Shown here piece after piece: positions 1 to 12,600 of a stretch of DNA of 64,000 bases. Position numbers and translations under genes: made by a program. Positions within the stretch are counted from its first letter, which is position 1. Each line of letters starts with the position of its first letter. This DNA comes from Eudorina sp. 2006-703-Eu-15. Lineage: Eukaryota; Chlorophyta; Chlorophyceae; Chlamydomonadales; Volvocaceae. The notes beneath the pieces are model-generated. The model ran no database searches and was not told the DNA's origin. It worked only from the letters and a program-made list of their open reading frames with translations. The DNA is taken from positions 62,001-126,000 of the forward strand of contig BDSI01000013.1 in the NCBI GenBank assembly GCA_003117195.1, given 5' to 3'.

Positions 1-118
1 GGGTTACTTGGGGTTACTTGGGAGTTGTGGCCCACGGGCGTGTCTGCCGCTCTGCCAGTGTCTTCATGCTGTCAGTTCCTTTGGTTCCTGTTCGTTGTGC
101 GCCTCCGCCCTGTTGCAG

Positions 119-772
119 AACCCGCGGTTCAAGGGCGAGCAGGAAACATGGGGGCACTACTTCGCCTCCCCGGCATGGGCGGCGGAGCTGGCGCTGCAGC
201 AGCAGGTGGCGGAGCCGTTCCAGATCCGAGCTGACGACGCGGCGGCAGCGGCGCTGAGCGCGCTGTGCTGGCACTGGGGCAGGCCGCAGGATGCGGTCGT
301 TGCCGCCGTACACTACGGCGGCGACACCGACACCGTGGCGGCGATTACGGGTACGGCGCTGCACGGCATTGCCGAGTGTTTGGCGGGGCGGTGGCGCCCA
401 CGCTTCAGTATTGTTTCGACGGCACGGGGCGCGAACGCCCAGAAGTTCAGCAGGCATCGCGGACGCCTTCAACGGCGACTGTCTCGCGGAAAGTGCGACT
501 GCATTTCGTTTTGTTGCGCCGCGACTGAAGCGGCTCTCAGCCCCTCTGTCCGATCTTGCGGACCCGTGCCGCGCCGTCCTGCCGTACCTGCCGCCTGACA
601 TGCCCTGTCGCGCGGCCTACCTTGCTTGCACCTAGGTGCGATGGCTGGCGCATTGTACGGCACGAGGTGGCTGCCGACACGATGGCTCGACCACTTGGAG
701 AACGGACCCGCGGGTCGTGACGAGGTCCTGCAGCTGGGCGCCACCCTGGCGCGGTACGACACACGGACATGA
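119..772 (+). CDS. ADP-ribosylglycohydrolase family protein, 3' end (partial)
   Basis: The last two exons of a gene that begins left of the window. The exons are 119-350 and 636-772, with a phase-1 intron 351-635 (acceptor CTAG before 636). Joined, they read GGDTDTVAAITG then AMAGALYGTRWLP, the conserved metal-binding GGDTDT signature and the C-terminal helix region of the ADP-ribosylglycohydrolase (ARH/DraG) fold. The end has the family-typical LENGPAGRDEVLQLGATLA, and the stop TGA is at 770-772. Family members remove ADP-ribose from proteins or hydrolyse related ADP-ribosyl compounds using two Mg ions; the substrate here cannot be told. Sequence 1-118 reads as the 3' part of the preceding intron, ending TTGCAG. 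Family membership is firm; the N-terminal half is outside the window. Confidence 0.9.
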
Positions 773-2699
773 CAAAGTGGCGTGCTGTTGGGGCCGTACC
801 TTGCCTGGCCCGGGCCCGCTGCGGCCTCGGAAGGGAGGGCTCGTTTAGGAATCGCTGAGCTACGTACGGCACGACGTACGCTGCGGGGTTAGGACGCAGC
901 GCAGAATCTGCGACCCCGCAGATGCTGTTGGAACGAAGCCCGGGAGCTGAAGATGCCGCGGACATGAGATGTGATGAAGGACGGCGTCGGGGTCACCTGC
1001 GCGGCCCCAGTAGGCTAGCTGGCTAGGCGGCAGGCAGCGTTCTGCAATGGGTGTGGCGACGGGATGAGTCTTCCGTACACATTCCGTACACATTCCGTAC
1101 ACGTGGTGATGGCTCCTACACCCCAGGTCTCCGTGCGTCACCGGAATCCCACTACTTGTGATACCCGGCCGGTCTCCGAAACCGTACATCCAGCCGGCGG
1201 ATTCCCCCTGCCGCTAGTAGATCCCTCCACACGTATGGACTCAACCCACACCACCACTAGGTCACCTCCGATACAGCCACACATAGAGGCCTTTAACGGT
1301 CACAACTAAAGAGGCAGGGCACGATCGCCAAGCCAGCGCATCCGGGCTACAGCTTGATTTGCTCAGAAATGTATGCATGCATGCGCATCTGCTTTATTTG
1401 GAGCCGTATTGATTGCTTGACGCGCACGCTCCGCGGGCGAGCCAAACAACGCTGGAGACGAAAATCGCGGACGCGTGCATTCCATCAGTCCATCAGTCGG
1501 GGCCGGCAGCGGCGGCACCTCAACTGCTGGGGTCGTGGGGTGCCTCCGTCTGGTCCGGCCGTGTGTCTGCTGCACACCAAGAACGTTACAGAGAGAAATC
1601 CCCTCCTGTTGATGCCTCCTTTTCATCACACAGCTCTAATCTAATAAAGGCCCAGCAAATGAAAGCAAAGCGCGCGATAACTTTCCGGGTGAGCCATACA
1701 AACTGCCATCCTTGCCAAATGCACGCCGGCCTTTTTATCAAGGGCGCACTGACAAGGTCAATCTCGGGTACGTAGTTGGTCAACCACTCCCGACCAGTTA
1801 ACGCTGATCTGCACACCAAGTCCGCGAAACCGTGCTATCCTACATGCGCATTTTTTATCATTATGTAAAGCAGATAGAAGCAAGAGTGGCGCTGAGAGTT
1901 AATGTCGGTGCGCTGTGTACTTCATTCTACTATGCCACGTCAGCCATCCAAACGGAAGGAAAAGGTGAGTGCAAAGGAAACAAATCGCGGATGATCACGT
2001 AACGCTTTATTCAATCCGGCTTACGTAATTCATACTCGCTCGTCCCATCCCGGTTTTAGATGTTTCTGCACATCCCATCGATTGCGATTGCACGAATTCG
2101 GCATTCAGGCGAACAAATAGTCAAAACAAACTCATCAAAAATTATTTCACACATAGGACGCTGCAGGTATGTCGGTTGGCTCACACTGTCCGTTGTTACG
2201 ATAGCCCATGTATATACGGTACGCTGCTGGGCGACATCGCTGAGCACGCACCGCTGCGCACGCACGCGGCCGCCAAGCAGCACAGATCACAGATCGCAGA
2301 TCAGTCCTGATCCGTCTGTGTCGCGGCGTCTTTCACCCGGGGAGCCAGGGAGGAGCAGCCCCTCGCCGACCGCATGGACAGCTCCAACGACCGCCGCTGG
2401 CGCTCCTTCGACCCACATGACGACTCCGGCTCCTGCCGGCCGTCCATCATTAGGGGGCGAAGCCTGCGCAGCCGGAAAACGCAAAACAAGCAGACGGTCA
2501 GCAAGCTCAATATCCAATCAAATGGATGATCGACTTCTAAGCGTCGATCGACCGACTAGCCTTCACTTATGCACGTACGCCCGATCGGGAAGTATCCGTG
2601 GGTTACGTACGGCGGAAGTACGACGCACGGGGCCCGAGCCTGAACCAATCCAAGACCCCATGGCCCATGCTGTGAGACCAAGCACGGGGTCCTTCCTAG
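773..2699. other. 3' untranslated / intergenic stretch
   Basis: No convincing coding exon. It probably holds the 3' UTR of the ADP-ribosylglycohydrolase gene. The first TGTAA motif (volvocine polyadenylation signal) on the plus strand after the stop is at 1864-1868. AT content rises between about 1,650 and 2,250. Confidence 0.5.
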
Positions 2700-2768
2700 C
2701 TGCTGCCGGGGCAGTACGGGAGCCGTGCTTGGGCGCACAGCACCGCTCCCGTACTGCCCCGGCAGCAG
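2700..2768. repeat. Perfect 24-bp inverted repeat (hairpin)
   Basis: Bases 2700-2723 are the exact reverse complement of 2745-2768. The 21-base loop contains a further 5-bp pairing (GTGCT at 2725-2729 with AGCAC at 2739-2743). It lies between the end of the truncated cyclase copy and the ADP-ribosylglycohydrolase gene, outside any exon I can support. It could be a small-RNA precursor, an extruding cruciform or the remnant of a foldback element; the sequence does not decide. Confidence 0.85.
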
Positions 2769-2902
2769 GTGAGACCTCCCTAACGCGTGCCCGCCGACCT
2801 CCGTCCTGCGCAGGCCATGTGTTGATTGCATCCCGCGCTCGCACCTTGGAATCTATCTCCAACCCTGGGTGTGCCTGGGCAGGTTTCTTGTAAACCCAGT
2901 AA

Positions 2903-2929
2903 CCCGCCCACCCGCCCACCCGCCCACCC
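2903..2929. repeat. (CCCGCCCA)n short tandem repeat
   Basis: About three and a half copies of an 8-bp unit next to the 3' end of the truncated cyclase copy. Confidence 0.8.
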
Positions 2930-2952
2930 ATCCACTCAATCACTCACTCGGT

Positions 2953-5748
2953 CAGACCCTGCGCGGCAGCATGCATCGCGGCTCTCGACCTGCAGTGGGC
3001 CGCCCGAGAGGCATGCTGGGCCGCCTGCTGGGGGCGGCGACCGATGACCCCTGGACGGAGGAGATTGACAAGGAGGACCCGGGTCTCATGTCTCTCATGC
3101 ATACCGCGACCGGCGGCAAAAAAGGGTAAAAGGCAAACCAAGGCAGGCCAAGCACTGGCTTCCACCTTGCGCTGCTGGCTTCCCGCGCCCGGTCGTGGCC
3201 TGTTGGCCATGGCTCACTCTGCCCTTTGGCTGCTGCGCAGGGCGGGACACCATGCAGCGGCTGTGGCGGCCCCTTGTCGGTTGGCACCCCCTTCTTAGCT
3301 TCCTGCCGTAGTGCGGTAACAGCGAGCTGTGTCTTATCAGTACCTGCCGTACTGCGTGGCTCAGCAAGCAAGCTGCGTGCTTGCAGGCTCAAGCCGCGGC
3401 GTACGTGCACATCTCGGGACACCGCAGAGCGGGGTGAGATGAGGTGAGATCCCAAAACGCTATTTGAAGCGGCCGAAGTGCGTGTGTGTGCACGCCGCGG
3501 AACAACGACAGGCCATCCAACCCCGCCTCGAACCGGCATTCATGTGTGTGGATGCATGTCCGACTTCCGACATACAGCCCGCCAGCTACCGTACTCACAG
3601 TTGCAGGTGTACAGCACCATCTGTCCCACTCCCTTGAGGTCGAAGCAGCCGGCCTTGCGAGCCACGACGTCGCCGCCGACCCGGGACCTGGGCCGCATCA
3701 TCAGGCCGCCCTGTTGGGGGCGCTTAAGGAAGGAGGAGGAGGAGGGTGACTCGGCCGCTGTCCTGCCAGCGTTGGGGATTGCCCGCTGAGACTGCAGCCA
3801 GGCTTCCTCCGAGCACATGATGCACCCGCTGGTGGCGCGGGCGGCGATGCGCGCGGCTCGGTTCATCACCCTGCAGCCCGCAACAAGGTGTCAGGTGAAG
3901 GGTAAGGGACATGTATGTGCAGCCACGCCGTCACACATCGATAGGTGAGCAAGCAGAGCGAGCGCGCGGCGCGATTCATCACCCTGCACGTGGTTGCGCA
4001 CGCACACATGCGGGTCCACCTTGGTTGTAACGGTTACAATTACAACAAATAAAAATACAACGTTATTTCGGCAACGGAGCAGCAGAACGTTAACAGCAGG
4101 CAACTGACGCTGCCGTACACTCTCGTACGTTGTCGTACACAACTGACTGTTGCGTTTAGGAGACAGGTAGGAAGCAAGGGCGAGCTTACCAGGTAGGGCT
4201 CGTTGCAGATAGCTTGTAGGGCGTTGGTTGAGTTACGGCCGCGCGTGCGGAACTCGAGTGCTGCGACCCCGACGGAGCACGGCCCGGCCAGCCCGCCATT
4301 CCTCGGAACGAGCCAGGGCTGTTAGTTCCTCATATCGATGCCCCACAGCCCAGCAGTATACCCAATACTGCTCTACTCGAACCCCAAGGCGGACTTGCCT
4401 TCTGACAAACAAAACCGCCAGCTACAGCCCACATGTTTGGGATCAGCTCTTTACCAAACCCGGTCCCCAGAAACCTTTTCAATCTTTTCTCTTCTCAACC
4501 CCACAGGTGTAGAACTGTAGATCCCACCTGCCCCGGTAGTCCATGCGGCCTGTGGCCGGGTCGACGTCCGCGAGGAGGTCCGCGCTGCAGTCGATGCCCA
4601 CACGGATACGGAGGCCGCGCAGCAGCACCGTCGTGGTGGTGGTAGTGGTGTCGGACACGTCGCCGCTGCTATGGGGGTCGTCGACGGCGCTGCCACCACT
4701 GCCGCCGACGCCGGCGCCGCCACCGGTCAACTCGCCGGTGCCGCCAGCGGTGCGCACATCCACGACCTCACACAGCTCGTGCTCCAGGAGCTCCTCGGGC
4801 CTGAGCGAGGAAGCAGGGGAGCGAGCCGGCAGCAGTTGACGGTTGGATGGTGGGTTACACCGCCGTTTCTTTGTCAGATGGGGTTTGGGTCAGTGCAGGG
4901 ATTGCTGGCGACAGCGCACAAGCATCCGCGTCGGGCGGTTTGCGGTGCTTGTGTGTAATTGTTCGCTTAGCCTGCTTGGTCAGCACGGAAATACTCCACT
5001 TGACAACGTACGGCACGCACGGGTTGATTGTCGTACCAATCAGCGACGAGCAGGTCGTGCTTGCACGACAGCGACCACGTGATGGCGTCGTACGAGGAGG
5101 AAAATACCGCCAGGCACATCCCCTCACCAAAGTTCACCTGCGGGCGGGAGGTGTCGTACATGGTGTGTATGGGTGTGTATGGTTCTGGGCGACGCGGTGA
5201 GAGTCCGAGGGAGCGTCCGGAAGTGGGCCAGGTGGCTTCAGTTTCGCTTCGTTTACCCATTCGGTTTGCACATCTTCGTTTTGCGTTCGTTTTTTGGCGA
5301 AAGCCTTCGTTCCAAAACGAAGAGCACAAGAGCGTTTTTCTCAACGGAGGCCTTCCTTCCCAAACGAAGGGCCGGACGAAGCACTGCCGCGAGCACGGCT
5401 TCTGCACCCAGATGCAACACGCGAGGCGCCCCATAGGGCCAAACATCGCTACGGTGATCCGATCCTGCTCCCTTCCTACTCCCTGCTTCCCAGAACGGTT
5501 ACATTGATCTTTAGAACCAGCGGGTTTGAGAGAGTATCGGGCGGCCAATCCTCTGGCGCCATCTTTACATCCTGGGTAATCAGCAGAGTTCGCGATGACG
5601 CAGCCTCTTGAGTAGCCCGTGCAAACTCTACGAGTGCGCCCACGAAGGCGGCTGAATCTCTGACAACAATCACCCCCGGAAGATATGAAGAAACTACCAT
5701 GGGGAACTGGTAGGCAAGGGCAAAGATCAGTAAAGCGACACTTGGCAT
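2953..5748 (-). pseudogene. Truncated paralogue of the receptor cyclase: signal-peptide exon joined to the second cyclase domain
   Basis: First exon 5748-5480 starts at ATG 5748 with a hydrophobic signal sequence and encodes the same N-terminal module as the full gene (SNPLVL(K)INVTVLGS, EDWPPDTLSNP). The next recognisable exons are 5137-5037 (GEGMCLAVFSSSYDA...LLVADW), 4800-4528 (PEELLEHELCEVVDV...ATGRMDYRGR) and 3870-about 3613 (VMNRAARIAARATSGC...FDLKGVGQMVL). These join in phase with one another and match the second cyclase domain of the neighbouring gene. The receptor ectodomain, transmembrane helix and whole first cyclase domain are absent. Exon 1 (ending in phase 2 at its best donor) does not join the 5137 exon (phase 0) in frame. 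A C-terminal exon ending at the TGA about 2,953 is possible but weak. The three cyclase exons are open and conserved, so an altered start (for example ATG 5163) cannot be excluded. Confidence 0.6.
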
Positions 5749-7036
5749 TTCTGTTGTTATGGCGGGTTATGGTGGCGCATCAAATTGTACGTGCATAATT
5801 CAAACAATACATATTTTGCTCATCAGGAAAGAACGAAATATAACTTTAGTCGAGCCGAACGTTCGGTGAGATAGTGCTTGTACGTCGTTTCCCAGTTACA
5901 AGGCATTTTTGCAAGCCAAGAGTCGTTTTGCGATGCTGACGGACGCTGCAATGAGCCATGCATAACGTTTTCAATGTACAACCAGCTGACAATCCCGACA
6001 ATCCTCATGAAACACGACACCTATTTAATTGTCGCTACGGCGAATGTCGTAATGTAGTATCGTACGTCGAGGCCCGACGCATCAACCGACTGCGAAGCTC
6101 AAAGCAACGGCGGTCCCCCCCTACACTTTCCCGCACTTTCACCCACGTGCTTCGCCGCTTCGGAAACCCCTTCCGCACACATTATAATATTGAATGATGT
6201 TACAGTGGACCCCGCCGCGGGTCATCGATGTCGCCGTATCTTACTAAACACCTACGTACGTACTGGAGTGCATCGCAGGCGGCTGCGGACCCTCACCCGC
6301 CGACAGCTAGCGCTAGATTGCAGTAGTGGTTGCTACCAGCCGCCTCACGAACTACATACATACGATACATACCGCATGTATGAACCATGATTGCAGTGCG
6401 CAGCCGCGCACATACACGCCGGCAGCTAGCGGGATGTGCCCTGCGGGTTGCGGCTGCTGACACGCACCAGCAGGTGCGTGCGTGCCACGAGAGAGTGAGG
6501 ACGTACGGAGCGACCCGGCCATCTACCTTTCCAGCCCCGAAAGTGCGTGCGTGCGCACAAGTCGTGACCAGTCATTACTAATTAGCCATAATAACTTTCT
6601 ATCAACTTCACCATTCCACATATATCGACAGTGGTCATCATTATTACTCATCAGCAGCAAAAATCAACAGTGAAACTGAACGCCACGCGCTACGCACAAT
6701 CAAGCGAGTAGTGCGTGCGCGCCGCTGCTGGCACGCCAGTGCATGCTGTGGCAGCCCGCGACAACGAACGAAGTACGAAGTGATGTAATAAGCTCACGAT
6801 GAGGGACAGATGACGCCGCGCGCTAGCTCCCTATCCCAGGAGTCGCGTCGTGGCTATTATCCGTCCCGGTCGGTGATGGCCGGCTTACGTAGCTCGCCCA
6901 CAGCAGACGTACGGAAACCCATGGATCCATGCTACACGTCAGCCTACCTACCCACCACCAGCGGCTAGGCAATATAGATAATAATTATGTTACAGCAGTG
7001 GACCCCACTAGCAAGCTAGGTAGGTGCTGGTTGGTC
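4992..7036. repeat. Tandem duplication, copy 1 (2,045 bp)
   Basis: Nearly identical to 7037-9098, offset by 2,045 bp over the first part. It contains the cyclase exon 5137-5037, the first exon 5748-5480, and roughly 1.3 kb of upstream sequence. The segment 5,240-5,400 is rich in CTTCGTTTTGG/CCAAAACGAAG inverted motifs. Confidence 0.97.
6187..6219 (-). repeat. Dispersed GGGGTCCACTGTAAC end motif (minus orientation)
   Basis: On the minus strand this reads CGGGGTCCACTGTAAC followed by an AT-rich tail. The same core recurs at 8249-8268, 17881-17915, 24101-24146, 40735-40754 and 41472-41500, with a variant (three extra bases) at 6989-7009 and 9051-9070. Confidence 0.7.
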
Positions 7037-9098
7037 TACTCCACTTGACAACGTACGGCACGCACGGGTTGATTGTCGTACCAATCAGCGACGAGCAGGT
7101 CGTGCTTGCACGACAGCGACCACGTGATGGCGTCGTACGAGGAGGAAAATACCGCCAGGCACATCCCCTCACCAAAGTTCACCTGCGGGCGGGAGGTGTC
7201 GTACATGGTGTGTATGGGTGTGTATGGTTCTGGGCGACGCGGTGAGAGTCCGAGGGAGCGTCCGGAAGTGGGCCAGGTGGCTTCAGTTTCGCTTCGTTTA
7301 CCCATTCGGTTTGCACATCTTCGTTTTGCGTTCGTTTTTTGGCGAAAGCCTTCGTTCCAAAACGAAGAGCACAAGAGCGTTTTTCTCAACGGAGGCCTTC
7401 CTTCCCAAACGAAGGGCCGGACGAAGCGCCCCCGCGAGCACGGCTTCTGCACCCAGATGCGACACGCGAAGCGCCCCATAGGGCCAAACATCGCTACGGT
7501 GATCCGATCCTGCTCCCTTCCTACTCCCTGCTTCCCAGAACGGTTACATTGATCTTTAGAACCAGCGGGTTTGAGAGAGTATCGGGCGGCCAATCCTCTG
7601 GCGCCATCTTTACATCCTGGGTAATCAGCAGAGTTCGCGATGACGCAGCCTCTTGAGTAGCCCGTGCAAACTCTACGAGTGCGCCCACGAAGGCGGCTGA
7701 ATCTCTGACAACAATCACCCCCGGAAGATATGAAGAAACTACCATGGGGAACAGGTAGGCAAGGGCAAAGATCAGTAAAGCGACACTTGGCATTTCTGTT
7801 GTTATGGCGGGTTATGGTGGCGCATCAAATTGTACGTGCATAATTCAAACAATACATATTTTGCTCATCAGGAAAGAACGAAATATAACTTTAGTCGAGC
7901 CGAACGTTCGGTGAGATAGCGCTAGCTTGTACGTCGTTTCCCAGTTACAAGGCATTTTTGCAAGCCAAGAGTCGTTTTGCGATGCTGACGGACGCTGCAA
8001 TGAGCCATGCATAACGTTTTCAATGTACAACCAGCTGACAATCCCGACAATCCTCATGAAACACGACACCTATTTAATTGTCGCTACGGCGAATGTCGTA
8101 ATGTAGTATCGTACGTCGAGGCCCGACGCATCAACCGCCGACTGCGAAGCTCAAAGCAACGGCGGTCCCCCCCTACACTTTCCCGCACTTTCACCCACGT
8201 GCTTCGCCGCTTCGGAAACCCCTTCCGCACACATTATAATATTGAATGATGTTACAGTGGACCCCGCCGCGGGTCATCGATGTCGCCGTATCTTACTAAA
8301 CACCTACGTACGTACTGGAGTGCATCGCAGGCGGCTGCGGACCCTGCCTTTTACTCACCCGCCGACAGCTAGCGCTAGATTGCAGTAGTGGTTGCTACCA
8401 GCCGCCTCACGAACTACATACATACGATACATACCGCATGTATGAACCATGATTGCAGTGCGCAGCCGCGCACATACACGCCGGCAGCTAGCGGGATGTG
8501 CCCTGCGGGTTGCGGCTGCTGACACGCACCAGCAGGTGCGTGCGTGCCACGAGAGAGTGAGGACGTACGGAGCGACCCGGCCATCTACCTTTCCAGCCCC
8601 GAAAGTGCGTGCGTGCGCACAAGTCGTGACCAGTCATTACTAATTAGCCATAATAACTTTCTATCAACTTCACCATTCCACATATATCGACAGTGGTCAT
8701 CATTATTACTCATCAGCAGCAAAAATCAACAGTGAAACTGAACGCCACGCGCTACGCACAATCAAGCGAGTAGTGCGTGCGCGCCGCTGCTGGCACGCCA
8801 GTGCATGCTGTGGCAGCCCGCGACAACGAACGAAGTACGAAGTGATGTAATAAGCTCACGATGAGGGACAGATGACGCCGCGCGCTAGCTCCCTATCCCA
8901 GGAGTCGCGTCGTGGCTATTATCCGTCCCGGTCGGTGATGGCCGGCTTACGTAGCTCGCCCACAGCAGACGTACGGAAACCCATGGATCCATGCTACACG
9001 TCAGCCTACCTACCCACCACCAGCGGCTAGGCAATATAGATAATAATTATGTTACAGCAGTGGACCCCACTAGCAAGCTAGGTAGGTGCTGGTTGGTC
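7037..9098. repeat. Tandem duplication, copy 2 (2,062 bp)
   Basis: Differs from copy 1 by three small insertions (4, 3 and 10 bp, together the 17-bp length difference) and a few substitutions, so the event is recent. The junction is abrupt at 7036/7037, and the right end diverges after GGTTGGTC at 9098. Confidence 0.97.
7082..7793 (-). pseudogene. Second copy of the signal-peptide exon and one cyclase exon
   Basis: Exon 7793-7525 (ATG at 7793; one residue differs from copy 1, Leu for Gln in the signal sequence) and exon 7182-7082. The duplication ends 45 bp past the latter's donor, so no downstream catalytic exons follow before the upstream region of copy 1. It is a gene fragment made by the tandem duplication and on its own cannot encode a cyclase. 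Confidence 0.75.
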
Positions 9099-9656
9099 GT
9101 CCACGCACTGGATTTTCAGTTCCAGCTTCCTCCCCGCAACCCATGCCACAGCCGGCTGCTGCTGCCCACGCAACATACATATTTGCAGCATGCCATCGCA
9201 TTCTCCTGCCACTCCTGCGAACTGCGCAGTTATCAGCTAGCGAGCGAGCTAGCTAGGTCACGTTTATGTGTCCGACAAACTTTGTCGGCATGCATGCACT
9301 CATCACCGACCTCGCTCGCTCCACTTCAAGGCGATAGTGTGGTCCAGCGTCAGGGCTTGATCGACATCCCGCGATGCTCGCTCGTCGCGACAACGAACCA
9401 TTCCGTGATGTGTGGCCGCGTGCGTGTGAGCTCATGTATTTACCGTGCCTGGTGGTGGAAGGGTGGAATGATGAAGACGTCTGCCACGCGAGGATGCAAG
9501 CTCAAAAAACGTACAGTGTTGCGCAGTAGTGTAGCAGTGCAGTGGAGTGCAGTGTTGTGCAGTGTAGTGCAACGCAGTGCAGTGTAGTAATGCAGTGTAG
9601 TAGTGCAGTGTAATAGTGCAGTGTAGTGCAGTGAAGGGTCGGCATCATCCGCGGCG
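9099..9656. other. 3' flank of the receptor cyclase gene with (GTGCAGTGTAGT)n repeat
   Basis: No coding exon is seen. Bases about 9,521-9,640 are a degenerate GTGCAGTGTAGT tandem repeat. On the minus strand the nearest TGTAA motif after the cyclase stop is at 9056-9052, giving a plausible 600-base 3' UTR. Confidence 0.5.
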
Positions 9657-12600
9657 TCATTGGTCTTCCTTTTCGACGGATACATATACTTCTGACGCTG
9701 CAGCTGCATCGCCAACATACGCCGCATCGGCAGTCTGCGTGGACGCGTCGGCGAGCCGCGGCGCGGCGCTGCTCCCCCGCAGCGGCGGCAATGGCGGCGG
9801 CGGCGGCTCCATGTCCACCTGCACGCCGACGGAGCAGCGTCCCGCAGCCCCGCTCGCCTTCAGCAGCAGGTCTGAATCCTTCGGATCGTCCATGGAACGG
9901 AGCCTGAGGGCGACGGAGTACAGCGAGTACGGCGAGTACGGGGAGTGGTAATTAAACCATCGTCCAGCGATCAAACAGCAGGCAGGGTCCCGCGCCGGTG
10001 CGGGCGCGGACGTGGACATGGACGTGGACGCAATGGTACGGCCCTGCGCCGTGCCACATGACACATGCCCGCAATACGGTAGTACGGATCACCTGCTAAG
10101 ATGCAGGCGAGCGTGTGTGTGCGTGTGTGCGTGTGTGCACCCACGCACACGACCTAAACCCAATACACATATTTACTACGATGACCCTGATGAATCGCGT
10201 CACTCACTCGACCAGGCCTTTGGCTGTCAGCTGAGGTCGGGACCGCAGCGGCTGCACGGCTCGGAGCGGGCGCCCCTTGCCCCCTGAGTGTGGCGGGGAG
10301 CAAAGGCACGCACGGCAAGTACAGTGCAGGTGCAGGTGAAGGTTCAGGGATCAGACAGCGGGGATGAACTTGGCGTTGGATACAACTGAATGTAACGACC
10401 ATACCCACAATCCGCTCCCTGATGGGAAGCCGGACACCGCTTCGACTGAAGGATGGGGAGAGCAGGAGGAGCAGGGGCAGGAAATAAGGAGATACTGCAC
10501 CGGCTTGCACTGCAACGCAGCAATGCAACAGACGCCCGGCATCACCCTTCCAGACAGCAAGAGGCTGTATGTGCTGAATTCCGTGTACGGCAAGCGCACG
10601 AGACACGGTAATTGACGTACAATCGCAGGTGTACAGCACCATCTGTCCCACTCCCTTGAGGTCGAAGCAGCCGGCCTTGCGAGCCACGATGTCGCCGGAC
10701 GGGGCGCCGCCGGCTGCATGCGGCAGCCCCGCAGATCGCGGGTCCTCCGAAACCAGCAGGGGTGGCGGGTGCGGGGCCGCCTTGACGAGTTGCGACTGCA
10801 TCCAGGCCTCCTCCGAGCACATGACGCAGCCGCTGGTGGCGCGGGCTGCGATGCGTGCTGCGCGGTTCATCACCCTGCAGCCCACAACAAGGTCAGGTGC
10901 CGTGCGGAGGAGCAGCCACGTTTGTTCGGCGGCAGCAGCAGGCCGCTGCAGCCCCCCCAGCTCCCAGACCAGCGTCACAACGACATACAGCAGGCGGGCG
11001 ACGATCGATTCGCCCTGCCCCAGCGCTGCTGCCCAGCCTCCGACCCCGCTGTGTGTACATGGTAAAACGTACTTTGCAAGCGGGCTGATGATTTCGGCGG
11101 CTGTGCGTGTAAACAACGAAGTACCCCCTGAGGCCTCGTTGATTCGGCGGTTGTCCCCTGCGGCAGGTAGCCGAGTACCCAGTACCCTGCGTGCGTCAGC
11201 CCTGACTCACGCATGGCCCCTGGGTGCAGGGTGATCCCTCCCTGGACTCGGGATGTCGCAAAGGAACGCACGCACGCACGCACCTGCCCCGGTACTCCAT
11301 GCGCCCGGTGGCCGGGTTGATACCCGAGTGCACATCCGCGCTGCAGTCGATGCCCACACGGATACGGAGGCCGCGCAGCAGCAGCGTCGTGGTGGTGGTG
11401 CGGTCCGAGGCTTCATTGCTGCTGCTGCTGGCCTCGGCGCCGCTGCTGCTGGCGGCGGCGGGGCCGCCGCCGCCGCCGCGGCGGAAGCCGCCGCCGACGC
11501 TGGTCAGCTGGTTTACGCCGCCGCCGCCGCCGCCGCCGCCTCCACCGACCGTGCGCACCTCCACGACCTCGCACAGCTCGTGCTCCAGGAGCTCCTCGGG
11601 CCTGAGCGAGGAAGCAAGGGCAGAACGGAGCAGAGAGCCCAACGGCAGCAAGGGCGCTTGTAGATGTTGGCGGATTAATTGTGTGGCGATGTTTGCGGTG
11701 CGATGTTTGTGCGGTATGCTGCGGGGGTGGCAACGGAACAGACGGGACCCGGGGCACGTACGGTAGTTCGTTGGCGGTTGGTTGGTCCTGATTTGGTTGC
11801 GTGTTTGTGGTCCGTCGGACAAGCCGGGCTTCATCAGGACATTTCAGATGCGGCTCCCGGCCCCTAGGCCCACGGTACGTGTCATGCATGACACCCCAAC
11901 GGCCCAACGCACGAGGGGAGCTAGGGATTCGTGGACATCTGCATCCGTGAGGACTCGATGAGGATCCGCTGCTGCCCATCCGTGTACGAATGTCGTACCA
12001 ATCAGCGACGAGCAGGTCGTCCTTGCACGACAGCGACCACGCGATGGCGTCGTACGAGGAGGAAAACATCGCCAGGCACAGCCCCTCACTCAGCTCCAAC
12101 TGGGGGGTGGAGGGGTCCACCGCAGCAATAAAGAAACTCACACGCCAGGCACAGCGCGTAGACAGGTGCTTGGTTGGGGTCAGGGGGAATGGCCGTTGAT
12201 GACCGGTCTAACCACACAACCACCTGAGATCCGTAGACTATGCCGCTCTTGCGCATGCACGCCCCCCGCGGCATCCGTCGCCCCACAGTTTAGGTAGGTA
12301 GGTAGGTAGGTAGGTAGGTAGGTTGTACTTAGGTGAAACTTTGACGTTTTGTAAACTAGATCACAAGAATTTTTCAGGCAACCCGTCATTGCCGAACAGG
12401 CACGCATGTTCCGTACCCCCTGCCGTACCAGGTAACCGCTGTGCTTGGGCAGGCCCCTGCGGGCCGTGTCGGCGAAGATGCTGTGGGCCCGGGAGGCGAT
12501 ATCGCGGTTCCAGGACGTCAGAGACGTCATGCCCACGGCACGCATGAACACCACCGACAGGAAGCCCAGCGGCGCGTCTTGCGTGCCGTACGACACCTGC

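Noticed and set aside
5240..5548. Open frame upstream of the 5137 cyclase exon as a real N-terminus
   Set aside because: It translates a CTTCGTTTTGG inverted-repeat region rather than protein-like sequence, and a good acceptor (CCCGCAG) precedes 5137.
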